Below, piece by piece: positions 9,141-17,864 of a stretch of DNA of 18,105 nucleotides (position 1 is its first letter; every line of letters begins with the position of its first letter). The position numbers and the translations under genes were made by a program. This DNA comes from CAWUJK01 sp963922865 (lineage in GTDB: Bacteria; Patescibacteriota; Gracilibacteria; BD1-5; UBA6164), in contig CAWUJK010000027.1 in the NCBI GenBank assembly GCA_963922865.1, positions 1-18,105 on the forward strand, in the 5' to 3' direction. The notes beneath the pieces are model-generated. The model ran no database searches. It saw nothing but the letters and a program-made list of their open reading frames with translations, and was not told the origin of the DNA.

Positions 9141-9339
9141 TATATACCTTAGTTAAGCCATAAATAATTATTTTTAGATTAAAAATAAAATTAATTGTTT
9201 GTCCAATATGTAAATATTGTTATTATGTTGATGCTACTAAATAAATATTACTATATGTATGGTAAAGGAGGGTATTTATTTTTTAGTTAAAAGGAGTAAA
9301 AAATAAAATTGAGTAGAGATTCAGTTTTATTTTTTTATT
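9141..9339 (+). ncRNA. Candidate small RNA or remnant transcription unit
   Basis: Between the promoter at 9107-9134 and the hairpin at 9300-9336 lie about 200 bases without a convincing gene. A perfect nine-base-arm hairpin occurs at 9168-9188. Two purine-rich, Shine-Dalgarno-like patches (GGAGGG near 9267-9272 and AGGAG near 9292-9296) stand out in a region otherwise poor in G. A 15-codon ORF (9259-9306) exists but looks insignificant. No known RNA family is recognised. Alternatives are leader-peptide debris or a decayed gene. Confidence 0.3.
9300..9336. terminator. Bidirectional terminator between the candidate RNA and mscS
   Basis: Fifteen-base arms (9300-9314 and 9319-9333) with two G-U pairs surround an AGAG loop. 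A T-run follows on the plus strand and, because the outer arm is A-rich, one also follows on the minus strand. It overlaps the mscS stop codon and can serve both the plus-strand unit and mscS. Confidence 0.8.
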
Positions 9340-10493
9340 ATGACTTCTTGTGTAGGGAATGCCATTTCTATTTCTTGTTTAGCAAATTCATCTTTTATTT
9401 TCATATTTATTTGTTCTTTTTGTTTCACAAAATCTTTATAATCTTCATTTAGAATTGAAAAATAAACTGCTCTTATGTTTAAAGAAAAATCTCAAAATGT
9501 ATCAAAATTTACTCTAAAATAATTTATTGTTTGCTCATCCATGCAATCTTGTAGTATATTCTCTATTATTTCTACTGCTTGTTTAGTTTTTTCTAAAGTA
9601 GTTGAGTATACTAATCATATACTGAATTCTCATCTTCTAGATTCTCTTTTAGTTAAGTTTTCTATATTGTTTGATATTAGTTTTTCGTTTGGTATAAGAA
9701 CAAAATATCATTGTTTATCTATCATAGTTAGATGAGAAACTCACATTTCTTTTACTGTTCATACCTGTCAGTCTATACTTATATAATCTCAAAGTTGGAA
9801 TGGTTTAGTTAGTAAAACTGTTACTGCTCAAAATACATTACTAAGTGTTTTTTGTGCTGCTAGAGCTATTGCTAGACCTCATATTCATGCTCAGGTAATA
9901 AGTGCTGTAACATTGTATCACATGTTAGATAATATTGTTATTATTCATATTACCCATGTAGCTATTATTATTATTTTTTTCAAAAACGACAATAAACTTT
10001 TGTTTAATGATTTAAATCTTGTTTTTTTCATCAATAATGACTCAAATGAGACATTTAAAAAGTTTGTAAAATAATAAATGAATATAATTAAGAAAACCAT
10101 ATAAAATGATTTATCTATATATATTTGATAGTCTTTTGGTATATCTATAAAAATAGTGAATACATACAATCATATAAGATATTTAGTTGTTCTTATTGCT
10201 CTATTTAGATAATCAATAAAAACATTATCTATATCTGTTTGTGTTTTTTTAGCTAGTTTTTCAAATATTGTTTTTATTATTTTATTTATTATTCATATTA
10301 GTCATATTACTGTCAAAAATGCTATTGTAGCATTTAAAAAACTAAGTATTGTTTCTCAATATGGAATATAATCAATTACATATCAAGAAAAGTATTTGTA
10401 ATTTCCAATAAAATAATAACTAAGATAAATAATTCATACTGTTATAAATATATAATTTTTTATCTTTTTTAGGGTTTCATTTTCTTTTAACAT
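9327..10493 (-). CDS. mscS: MscS-family small-conductance mechanosensitive channel
   Basis: This 388-residue membrane protein opens under membrane tension to release solutes during osmotic downshock. Several hydrophobic helices fill residues about 10-190. The pore-lining helix carries the Gly/Ala-rich signature TGAGIGGLAIALAAQ (200-214), followed by KTLSNVFGA and the beta domain start KPFQLGDYI. A mixed alpha/beta cytoplasmic domain and an Ile/Lys-rich tail complete it. The number of N-terminal helices (about five) places it with the larger MscS/YbdG/YkuT-like members rather than the three-helix E. coli MscS. Many pore glycines are TGA codons. The gene has its own minus-strand promoter and an overlapping terminator, so it is a single-gene unit. 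The ATG is chosen because it lies before the first helix and 28 bases after the -10. Confidence 0.95.
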
Positions 10494-10521
10494 ATTTTAT
10501 TATTTTTTAATATTTTTTTGT

Positions 10522-10549
10522 ATTATATACAATGTTTTTTATAAATCAA
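10522..10549 (-). promoter_or_regulatory. Promoter of mscS
   Basis: On the minus strand, TTGATT (10549-10544), a 16-base spacer and TATAAT (10527-10522). This predicts a leader of about 21 nt. It is divergent to the trhO promoter; the about 180-base intergenic region holds nothing else recognised. Confidence 0.65.
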
Positions 10550-10633
10550 AAAAATAAACTTTTATTTTTATTTTCTTGTATTTTTATAAAAAAATATATA
10601 ATTTTATTACTCAGGTTTTTACAAAAAACTATT

Positions 10634-10661
10634 TTGAGAGATTAACAAAACAAGTTATTTA
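10634..10661 (+). promoter_or_regulatory. Promoter of trhO
   Basis: TTGAGA (10634-10639), a 16-base spacer and TATTTA (10656-10661), 15 bases before the ATG, implying a leader under 10 nt and no Shine-Dalgarno. Confidence 0.5.
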
Positions 10662-10676
10662 TTAAATTTATTTTTT

Positions 10677-11762
10677 ATGAAAGAAAATACAAAGTATTAT
10701 TTACTTACTTTTTACAAATTTGTGGATGTTTTGAATCCTAAAAAAGAAGTTAGGGCGCATTTAAGATTTTGTAGTGATATATGAATAAAGGGAAGAGTTT
10801 ATATATGAATTGAATGAATATCTGCTACTATGACTTGTAATCAAGGTCAATTAGATGCTTATAAGCTTTATTTAAATACTCATAAGCTTTTTAATAATCC
10901 ATCTGATTTTGAAATTAAGAAAACTCAAGTTGATTGACACAAATTTTCTAGAATGATAGTTAAATTTAGAGATGAAATAGTAGTTTTATGAAAAAAATAT
11001 ACTAAAGAAGAAATAAACAAAGCCTGAAATAGAATGTGTATAAAGGATTTTAAAAATTTAATTGATAACTGAGATCCAAATGACTATATAATTCTTGATA
11101 TGAGAAATAATCATGAATACAATCTTTGACACTTTAAAAATGCTATACCTGCTTGAACTATGAATTTTAGAGATTTAAATGAAAAAATCAAAGATTATAA
11201 AAAGGAGTTTTGAGACAAAAAAATAATTTCTTATTGTACTTGAGGTATAAGATGTGAAAAATCTACTGTTATGATGCAAAATGCGTGACTTAAAAATACT
11301 TATCAACTTGATTGAGGTGTTGTAAAATATATAAATACATATAATGATTGAAATTGGCTTGGGAATTTATATGTTTTTGATGATAGAGTTTCTTGTGAAG
11401 TATGAGATAAAGATACTCATACTACTATATGAGAATGTATATATTCTTCTAAAAAAACTGATAATTGTGAAAATTGTAGGTATAGTCCTTGTAATGCTAG
11501 AATAATAGCTGATAAAAAAGAGTATAAAAAACATTTTTGATTTTGTAGTCTTGAGTGTTCTAAAAAAGCTTTGAATGATATCCTTGTAAAAAATTCTAGC
11601 TTTGACCCTATGGATTATAAGGGAAAAAGAATAGAAATAAAAAATAATCCCTTGTCTAGAACTGGTATAATGAAATCTACCAAAAAACATCTTCTTGATA
11701 ATTTAGACTCAGTTCATTTTAAAAATGAATTTAGTCTCAAAGAAGATTTGATAATAGACTAA
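10677..11762 (+). CDS. trhO: Rhodanese-domain tRNA uridine-34 hydroxylase TrhO (YceA family)
   Basis: This 361-residue protein is predicted to catalyse oxygen-dependent 5-hydroxylation of U34 in wobble-position tRNAs, the first step to 5-methoxy- or 5-carboxymethoxyuridine. Residues 1-110 form the acylphosphatase-like N-terminal domain, with GRVYIGIEGISATM and the KFRDEIV region. A rhodanese domain follows, with DMRN.HEYNLGHF and active-site loop YCTGGIRCEKS, where Cys187 is catalytic. The C-terminus carries a Cys cluster (CENCRYSPCN, then FCSLECSKKA) that may bind metal, as in longer YceA proteins. Two loop glycines are TGA-encoded or GGT. Length agrees with E. coli TrhO (about 350). A minus-strand ORF at 11367-11690 is a shadow. 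ndk follows after about 100 bases. Confidence 0.93.
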
Positions 11763-11805
11763 TGTTTTTAGTTTTTAACGCTACCTTGTATTAGTAAATT
11801 TTTTC

Positions 11806-11851
11806 TTGCATTTACTCAAAAATATATATAATTTAATAAATTTTATATTAT
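11806..11851 (+). promoter_or_regulatory. Probable promoter(s) of ndk
   Basis: TTGCAT (11806-11811), a 15-base spacer and TATAAT (11827-11832). A second -10-like TATTAT (11846-11851) lies 14 bases before the ndk ATG. Neither gives a Shine-Dalgarno-containing leader. Confidence 0.45.
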
Positions 11852-11865
11852 TTAAACAATGAAAG

Positions 11866-12309
11866 ATGGAAACTACCTTAATTTTGTTAAAACCAGATAC
11901 TGTTGAGAGGAGTATCATAGGTCAAGTTATAACTAGGCTTGAGAATAAATGATTAAAAATATCAGGTCTTAAAATGATGCAACTTGATGATGATATTATA
12001 AACAAACATTATGATTTTTTAGTAGATAAACCTTTTTTTCCATCTATTGTAAAATATATGAAAAGAACTCCTGTTGTTGCTATTGCTGTTTGTTGAATGA
12101 ATGCTATATCTACTGTTAGAACTTTGACCTGAGCAACCAATCCTGAAGAAGCTTTGCCTGGTTCTATAAGATGAGATTTTGGATTGACTATTGATTGAAA
12201 TATTATTCATGCTTCTGATAGTGAACAAAATGCTAAAAAAGAACTGCAAAGATTTTTTGCTTGAGAATGAATATTTGAGTATAAAAAAATAAGTGATGAT
12301 GTTTTGTAA
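11866..12309 (+). CDS. ndk: Nucleoside diphosphate kinase
   Basis: This 147-residue enzyme transfers the gamma-phosphate between nucleoside di- and triphosphates, keeping NTP and dNTP pools balanced. It starts with the usual ETTLILLKPDTV strand. It contains the MKRTPVVA nucleotide-binding segment, the R-T-L-T-G-A-T-NPEEALPGSIRGDFG loop region in order, and the active-site NIIHASDS with His115 as the phosphohistidine. By my count seven of its eleven glycines are TGA. Length is typical of bacterial NDKs. The start is ATG 11866; an ATG seven bases earlier (11859) is out of frame and runs to an early stop. No terminator lies directly after the stop. The hairpin at 12355-12389 may serve as one. 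Confidence 0.97.
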
Positions 12310-12318
12310 AAAATTGAA

Positions 12319-12346
12319 TTGACTTTTAATTACTTTTTAATATTAT
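12319..12346 (+). promoter_or_regulatory. Sigma-70-type promoter of the 87-residue ORF
   Basis: TTGACT (12319-12324), a 16-base spacer and TATTAT (12341-12346), ten bases after the ndk stop. The predicted start near 12353 gives a 63-base leader, the longest in the window. Confidence 0.65.
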
Positions 12347-12354
12347 CCTTTTTT

Positions 12355-12389
12355 AAAGGGAGTAGTTTTGCAATATTTCCTTTTTTTTT
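12355..12389 (+). terminator. Leader hairpin plus T9: ndk terminator or transcription attenuator
   Basis: Arms 12355-12364 and 12374-12383 pair over ten bases (two G-U) around a nine-base loop and run into nine T (12381-12389). It lies between the promoter at 12319-12346 and the Shine-Dalgarno at 12404, so it either ends ndk transcripts or conditionally ends the downstream transcript. Its position at the very 5' end of the leader makes classic termination less certain. Confidence 0.55.
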
Positions 12390-12403
12390 GAATACACACA
12401 TAT

Positions 12404-12409
12404 AGGAGG
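12404..12409 (+). promoter_or_regulatory. Canonical Shine-Dalgarno AGGAGG
   Basis: AGGAGG six bases before ATG 12416. It is the only perfect Shine-Dalgarno placed before a start codon in this window and fixes the start of this gene. Confidence 0.85.
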
Positions 12410-12415
12410 ATAACC

Positions 12416-12679
12416 ATGTGTAATAATGCAAACTTTTTAGGAAATATTTTTGTACTTTCACGTAAAGCTATCTTGGCAGGTACTTTATTTAGTAGTCAGG
12501 CAGCCTCTTATTACTTTTTGAATTTTAAAAGTGTGTCTAATGATAAATTAAGAGAAATTGGACTAGTTAATCTCCATGAAGTTAAAGTAAGTCCAAAATT
12601 ACGTAACATTTATAATGAGTTTAAAAGAAAGTATCCTGATGCTAATTGTTGGTGTAGAAAAGAAGATAATATACACTAA
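12416..12679 (+). CDS. Unrecognised 87-residue protein with canonical translation signals
   Basis: ATG 12416 to TAA 12677-12679, preceded by AGGAGG. Residues about 5-35 are fairly hydrophobic with one Arg-Lys pair (FLGNIFVLSRK, then AILAGTLFSSQAA) and could be a membrane-associated helix or signal-like segment. The C-terminal half is polar and basic and ends with a CWC motif (about 79-81); another Cys is residue 2. No family is recognised. It differs from its neighbours: all three glycines use GGA/GGT, none TGA. It uses CGT for Arg twice, whereas neighbours favour AGA. It also has its own promoter, a leader hairpin and a G-C-rich terminator. This could mean a transferred, phage-derived or highly expressed gene. 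Because it contains no TGA, it would read identically under the standard code. Confidence 0.75.
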   Translation: MCNNANFLGNIFVLSRKAILAGTLFSSQAASYYFLNFKSVSNDKLREIGLVNLHEVKVSPKLRNIYNEFKRKYPDANCWCRKEDNIH

Positions 12680-12706
12680 ATTGATTAGTATCTTATAGAG
12701 TTTATT

Positions 12707-12739
12707 GAGGCCATGTTTTTACATGGTCTCTCTTTTTAT
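12707..12739 (+). terminator. Strong G-C-containing intrinsic terminator
   Basis: GAGGCCATG (12707-12715) pairs with CATGGTCTC (12722-12730), one G-U, six-base loop, then TCTTTTTATT. It is the most G-C-rich hairpin in the window and ends the 87-residue gene's unit. Confidence 0.92.
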
Positions 12740-12773
12740 TAAGTTTTATTTTAGGATTTTTAATTTTTATTTA

Positions 12774-12779
12774 TATAAT
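12774..12779 (+). promoter_or_regulatory. -10 box of the DNA polymerase gene
   Basis: TATAAT 31 bases before ATG 12811; no clear -35. The leader would be about 25 nt without a Shine-Dalgarno. Confidence 0.45.
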
Positions 12780-12810
12780 AGTTTAGGATTTAAATATAAA
12801 TTTATAAAAA

Positions 12811-14256
12811 ATGAAAGCTAAAATATATGATACTCTTTTAGGAGAATATGTTATGAATCCTTGATTAAGAGGCTTATGATTAGATAAAATTGCACAAAGA
12901 AAATTTAACTATGAAATGATTAGTTATAAAGATATAACTGAAAAAAAACACTTAAATTTTTGTGAGCTTGATATAGGAATTGCTTGAAATTATTCAGCAG
13001 AAGATGTTTATATCACAAATATGCTTTTTGAAAATCAAAAAAAAGAATGAGTGTTAGAAAATGATATATTAAATAACATAGAAATTCCTTTAATAAAAGT
13101 TATTAAAAATATAGAAACAAATTGAGTAAAAATTGATAGAGATAAACTTAAAGAACTTCAAAGTGTATTTGAAAATGAAATAATAAGACTTAGTAGCTCT
13201 ATTTATGAAGAAGTTTGAGAAGAATTTAATATAAGTTCTCCAAAGCAGGTATGAGAAATTCTTTTTGATAAACTTTGATTGCCTAAATGAAAAAAAACTA
13301 AAACTTGATGGAGTGTTAACTCTGAAGTATTAGAAAACTTATCTATTCAATTTCCTATATGCCAAAAAATAATAGAGTATAGACACTACTCTAAATTAAA
13401 CTCCACTTATATAATATGATTACTTGATTTACTTGATGAAAATGATTTAATCCATACAAACTATAACCAAGCTGTTACATCTACTTGAAGATTAAGTAGT
13501 ACTAACCCTAATCTTCAAAATATCCCTAGTTCATCTTGAATTGCATGAGAAATAAGATCTGCTTTTATTTCTAGGTTTGAATGATGAAAAATAATGGCTT
13601 TTGATTATTCTCAGGTTGAGTTAAGAATTTTAGCTATAATGAGTCAAGATGAAAATTTACTAAATTCTTTTAAAAATTGATTTGATATTCATAAAAAAAC
13701 AGCTCAATTGATAGGTGTTAATGATAGAAAAATAGCAAAAGCTGTTAATTTTGGAGTAGTTTATGGTATTTCTTGATTTTGACTTGCTAAATGATTAGGT
13801 ATTTCTGTTAATGAAGCAAATAACTTTATTAATAAATTTTTTGAGAGTTACCCAAAAGTTAGAAAATATTTAGATGATACTATTAGATTTTGTGAAAAAA
13901 ATCTCTATGTTGAAACTCTTTTTGGTAGAAAGAGATATATTTCATGAATAAATGATTCTAATAAAATGATAAAAAACTCTGCTGAAAGAGAAGCTATAAA
14001 TATGCCTATTCAATGAACAAATGCAGATATTATTAAAATAGCTATGATTAAAATTTCTAGTTTTTTATTTTTAAATAAACTAAAATCTAAAATGATAATG
14101 CAAGTACATGATGAGTTAGTTTTTGATATATTTCCTCCAGAAGAAAATATTTTAAAGTCGGAAGTTATCAAGATTATGCAGTGAACTATTACTAATAATA
14201 CCATTAGTCTAAAAGTAGATTGTAGTATTTGAAATAATTGGAGAGAAGCTAAATAA
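12811..14256 (+). CDS. polA: DNA polymerase I, reduced form (polymerase domain with a remnant exonuclease domain)
   Basis: At 481 residues this is about half the usual PolA length. It begins inside what would be the 3'-5' exonuclease domain: DTLLGEYVMNP, then Exo III-like YSAED (Tyr61-Asp65). Exo I and Exo II and the whole 5'-nuclease domain are absent. An in-frame TAA at 12805-12807 shows the ORF does not extend upstream. The polymerase core is intact: STGRLSSTNPNLQNIP, motif A FDYSQVELR (Asp265, Glu270), O-helix Arg306-Lys310-Phe314-Tyr318 in exact family spacing, and motif C QVHDELVF (Asp434). Phe314 predicts normal ddNTP discrimination. It should fill gaps in repair and Okazaki processing but cannot proofread or remove primers itself. 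A separate 5'-nuclease gene may exist elsewhere. UGA codons supply many conserved glycines. Confidence 0.93.
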
Positions 14257-14269
14257 TTTTAATTTTTTA

Positions 14270-14275
14270 TATAAT
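14270..14275 (+). promoter_or_regulatory. -10 box six bases before a start codon
   Basis: TATAAT ends six bases before ATG 14282, so the transcript would be essentially leaderless. No -35 is evident; read-through from polA (stop 25 bases upstream) is an alternative. Confidence 0.45.
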
Positions 14276-14281
14276 ATTTGT

Positions 14282-14527
14282 ATGTTAATTGTAAAAATAT
14301 TTTATGCTTTTATGCTTATATGTTTTTGATTTGCTATACTTAGATATAGGAAAACTGTTAAATCTTGGACTTGAAATTTTGTATGGGCTGAAAGATATTT
14401 ATGAAACTGAGGAACTTATTTTGTTATAATGCTTGTATGAATTTTTTGTATATTTGCTTGAATTTTGTATCCTTTTTGAGTTTTGGATTTCATGACTTGA
14501 AGTTGAGAAAATATTATTAAAAAATAA
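14282..14527 (+). CDS. Small two-helix membrane protein, function unknown
   Basis: This 81-residue protein has two hydrophobic helices (about 2-20 and 46-70) separated by a polar loop with WAERYLGNGGTY. That loop looks conserved in character: aromatic/acidic followed by a GNGG turn, partly TGA-encoded. The frame contains about ten TGA codons, so it is invisible under the standard code. I have the impression of similar small proteins in other candidate-phyla genomes but cannot name a family. It sits 25 bases after polA and is closed by a terminator overlapping its stop codon, so it is either co-transcribed with polA or expressed from the adjacent -10. A membrane location is inferred from hydrophobicity only. 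Confidence 0.8.
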
Positions 14528-14560
14528 AACACTAAAAAAGTGTTTTATTTTTTTGTTTTT
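14521..14560 (+). terminator. Intrinsic terminator after the small membrane protein
   Basis: Perfect 13-base arms (14521-14533 and 14539-14551), an A5 loop and a long T-tract to 14560, overlapping the stop codon at 14525-14527. Confidence 0.88.
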
Positions 14561-14600
14561 GTATATACTTGTATAAAGTTTAATTATCTAAAAATAAAAA

Positions 14601-16154
14601 ATGTTTAAAAAAAATATTGTTTCTACTATTATTTTTATTTTCTTGTTTTTTGGTGTTTACATATGAGAAATAAATGCATTGAGAATAGTTAGTGAATCTC
14701 AAAAAAATAATTTGAAAAACCCCATAACTCTATGAGAAATGTTTATGTTTTTTGGTGAAATGTATGATCATAAAATACCAGAAAGTTATAAATATATTGA
14801 TGTAAAAATAAAATGAATTTCAAAAGATTGAGATTTATATAAAAATATTCAAAAATTAATCTATGTTGATGTATTGGATAATGTATCTTTAAGCTTGAGA
14901 AAAACAAACAAAATAAGTGCTTATAATTTTTATAGATTCGCTGAAAAAAACTATGACTTAAAATTGATTAAAGAAAATGAAATAGCTTGATTGAAATCAA
15001 GAAAAGCTACTTTTAATGATTTTAATAAATTAAAAGAAAAATTAAAGATAACAAGAAATACTATAAATTTAGAATGAGCTAATAGTAAACTTTCTAGTAA
15101 AAAAAAGATTTTTTCTGATGTTTATAACACTCTTTCCTCTAGTCATTATGAAAAAGATAAATTGGACCAAAGCAAAATGATAGAAGATGCAACTAAAGCT
15201 TTGGCAGAGTCTAGTTGAGATAAATATACTGTTTACTTTCCTCCAGTAGAAAATAAAGATTTTAAAGAGTCTTTAAATTGAAAATACGAATGAATAGGAG
15301 CTTATGTTGATATGGAAAAACCTTGAGTTTTTAAGATAATATCTCCTTTACCAGATTCTCCAGCTGAAAAAGCTTGACTTAAATGATGAGATATAGTTAG
15401 TCATGTTGATGGAAGAGAAATAAAGCAAGAGGACTCTATAAAACATATAATATCTCTTATAAAATGAAAAGCCTGAACTGAGGTTTTACTTAGAGTAAAA
15501 AGATGAAATAATACTTTTGATTTAAAAGTTAAAAGATGACATATAACTTTGAAAGAAATAGAAGCAAAAAAATTAAATACTAGTACTTACTACATAAAAA
15601 TGAATTTCTTTTGACCTGGTATTTCAAAAGAATTTAAAAATTTAATTCAAAATTTAGAAAAAGATAAACAAATTAAAAAAATTATTTTTGATTTAAGATG
15701 AAATGGTTGATGATATCTAGATCAAGTTTCAAATATTTTATGAAATTTTGTAGCTAAATGAGAAAAAACAGCTGTAGTTAAATATAATAATTATTCACAA
15801 AATTATTACTCTAAATGATATGATAAAATAGATTTTTCTAAATATAGAATTATTGTTTTAGAAAATTGAGGAACAGCTTCTGCTTCTGAAATATTTATAT
15901 GAACTTTAAAAGATTATTTTCCAAAAACTACTGTGATTTGAGAAAATTCTTATGGTAAAGGATCAGTTCAGACTATTAAAAACTATAGAGATGGTTCTAG
16001 TTTAAAATACACTATAGCTAAGTGGTATACTTGAAAATTTCAAAATTGAATTGATGGTATTTGAATAAAACCTGATATAGAAATTAAAATGGAAAAATAT
16101 TGAGTAGAACAAAAAGATGATAAACAACTTCAAAGAGCAATAAATATAAGATAA
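14601..16154 (+). CDS. S41 family C-terminal processing peptidase with PDZ domain
   Basis: This 517-residue exported serine protease of the CtpA/Prc type has an N-terminal membrane anchor or signal (about 5-25). A region at about 40-150 looks like S-layer-homology repeats (NPITLGEMFMFF, then KISAYNFYRFA). A PDZ domain follows at about 228-310 (GVFKIISPLPDSPAEKAGLKGGD). The S41 catalytic core contains FDLRGNGGGYLDQ, GGTASASEIF with predicted nucleophile Ser427, and GENSYGKGSVQ with the base Lys453. The Ser-Lys spacing is 26, one more than in B. subtilis CtpB. CtpA-like enzymes clip the C-termini of envelope proteins, and an SLH-like part would tether it to the wall. A possible -10 (TATAAA, 14572-14577) precedes it. 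A transglutaminase-like gene follows after 37 bases, probably in the same transcript. Confidence 0.93.
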
Positions 16155-16191
16155 CATTGTTTACTGATTTATTATTTAATTTTTTAAATTT

Positions 16192-17781
16192 ATGTGAAAC
16201 ATATTTAGATATAACTTGAAAATACTACTTATTTTTACTATTTTTGTTTTTTTTGTAAATAGCAGTTTTTGAGTTTATTTAAACCCTAAAATTGAACTAC
16301 TTTATAATAAAATGATATCAAAAATAGAAAAAAAACATGATTTAAAAGGCCAACAAAAAATTTTAAAATCTTTAAAAAATAAAATAAAATCTTTAAAAAA
16401 TAATAAAAAATATAAAAATAATCACAAAGCTCTAAATTTATTTGAGCAATTAAATTATCTTAATGACCAAAAACTTATTAAGCTAGAAAAAACTACTATT
16501 TTATCTATGTTTAACCCAGATAAAAGTTTAGATGAGATAAAAAAAATTTCTCAAAAATGAATTGATTATGAAAGAATTCATAAATTAGAGCTATCTAGAA
16601 GAAAAAAAATAATACAAAGCTATGATTATTCTAAACTTTTTAAAAATAAATCTTTTACAAAAAATAATATTTTTTTGGAAAATTGAGTATGGAAATCTTA
16701 TATTTTTGATAAATATAGTTTCTTTCCAGAACACTCTAGAATTACTCAAAGAGATCTAAAATATAATTGAATAGATCCTAATAAAGCTTTACTTTTTGTG
16801 ACTGATAATAATAATATATGATTTGCCAAAAATCCTAGAAAAATAAATCTGATAAATGATGACATAATAAAAGACATAAAAAATAAATATTATTTTTTAG
16901 AAGAAGTTTTAGATGATGTTAAAAAATCTTGAGTAAATTCTTACGATGCTGATTTTTCTAAACTAAAAACTCAAACAGAAAAAATAACAAGAAACTTGAG
17001 TGATTATTCTAAAATTAGAAATATTTACAATTATATATTAAAAAATACCTCTTATTCTAAAAAAATAGATTTTAATAATTATAAAATATTTTCTTGAATA
17101 GAAACTTTTAAAAACAAAGATGGTGTTTGTGAATGATATGTAAAAACAATGATTTATATGCTCATGTTTGCGGGAATAAATGATGTTGAAGTTATTAGAT
17201 GACATGTAATAGATGCTCCAGATTTTCCAAATATTTGACATGCTTGGGTAAGAATTTGAGATAAATATTATGACCCTACATTTGATGATCCTATTTGAGC
17301 TATTAGTGATAAAAATTTTAAGGATTATAAGTATTTTGGACTCCCAAGAGATTTGTTTTATTCAAATAGATACGAATATAAAAACCTTCCTGGGTATATA
17401 AAAAAGTTAAGTTTGAGTAAAAGAAAAGATATTATTTTAAAAAATCTAATTAGTCTTAGTGATAAATATAGAGATTCTGATTATAAACTTATAAAACTAA
17501 TTAATTTTAAGAAAAAGTATAATATAGATTATTCTGAGAAAATTACTTTAGATAATTTTAAGAAAATTTTACCAAAAAAAGTTGTATTAGATTTCAGTTT
17601 TTTTAAAAATTGACAAAAAAAATCAATTACAAAACTAAACTTTTATAATATTGATAACTTTGATTTAGAAACATTGCTTGAACAATTAAACTATGATTTA
17701 ACATGACATTATTTTTTTGAATGGATAGATAAAAATTGAAAAACTACTTATAGATTAGCTTATGATTTAGAGTTTAAATAA
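16192..17781 (+). CDS. Transglutaminase-like cysteine protease-fold protein, exported
   Basis: A 529-residue protein. An N-terminal hydrophobic helix (about 8-27) serves as signal peptide or anchor, followed by a Lys-rich helical region. The transglutaminase-like core has the full triad: Cys313 in DGVCEGY, His350 in GHAWVRI and Asp361 in YYDPTFDDP. The C-terminal 150 residues are Lys-rich without a recognised domain. Bacterial proteins of this fold act mostly as peptidases or cell-wall/peptide amidases, and the exact activity is unknown. The second codon is TGA, so a standard-code reading gives a null gene; the signal helix supports ATG 16192 over later starts. It lies 37 bases after the S41 protease with no terminator between, suggesting a shared envelope role. 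A terminator at 17860 closes the unit. Confidence 0.88.
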
Positions 17782-17836
17782 ACAAAATGTGTTAATAAAA
17801 AAAATCTAAAAATAAGTATATTTACTGTATATAATT

Positions 17837-17864
17837 TTGACATAAACCAATAAAAACTTAAAAT
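17837..17864 (+). promoter_or_regulatory. Promoter of the UvrD-type helicase, -10 inside a terminator arm
   Basis: Perfect TTGACA (17837-17842), a 16-base spacer and TAAAAT (17859-17864). The -10 overlaps the 5' arm of the hairpin at 17860-17892. The predicted start near 17871 lies at the end of that arm or in the loop, so the helicase mRNA escapes the terminator. An extra TATAAT (17830-17835) lies just upstream. Confidence 0.6.

Noticed and set aside
9168..9188. Inverted repeat considered as a transposon end or attachment site
   Set aside because: It is a single A/T-only hairpin with no matching copy, target duplication, integrase or tRNA nearby.
9541..9735. Plus-strand ORF inside the minus-strand mscS
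   Set aside because: The minus strand encodes clear MscS motifs through this region; the plus ORF is incidental.
11367..11690. 107-codon minus-strand ORF opposite trhO
   Set aside because: It lies fully inside the trhO C-terminal domain, which has clear family motifs; composition is that of an antisense shadow.
11859..11861. ATG seven bases before the ndk start
   Set aside because: It is out of frame with ndk and reaches a TAG after about 25 codons; the NDK N-terminus aligns with ATG 11866.
12811..12990. polA as a frameshifted full-length gene continuing upstream
   Set aside because: The sequence upstream of 12805 is a terminator and intergenic A/T DNA with no exonuclease or nuclease motifs in any plus frame, so the missing half is not hidden here.
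14010..14204. Minus-strand ORF opposite polA motif C region
   Set aside because: Overlaps the conserved polymerase motif C; antisense artefact.
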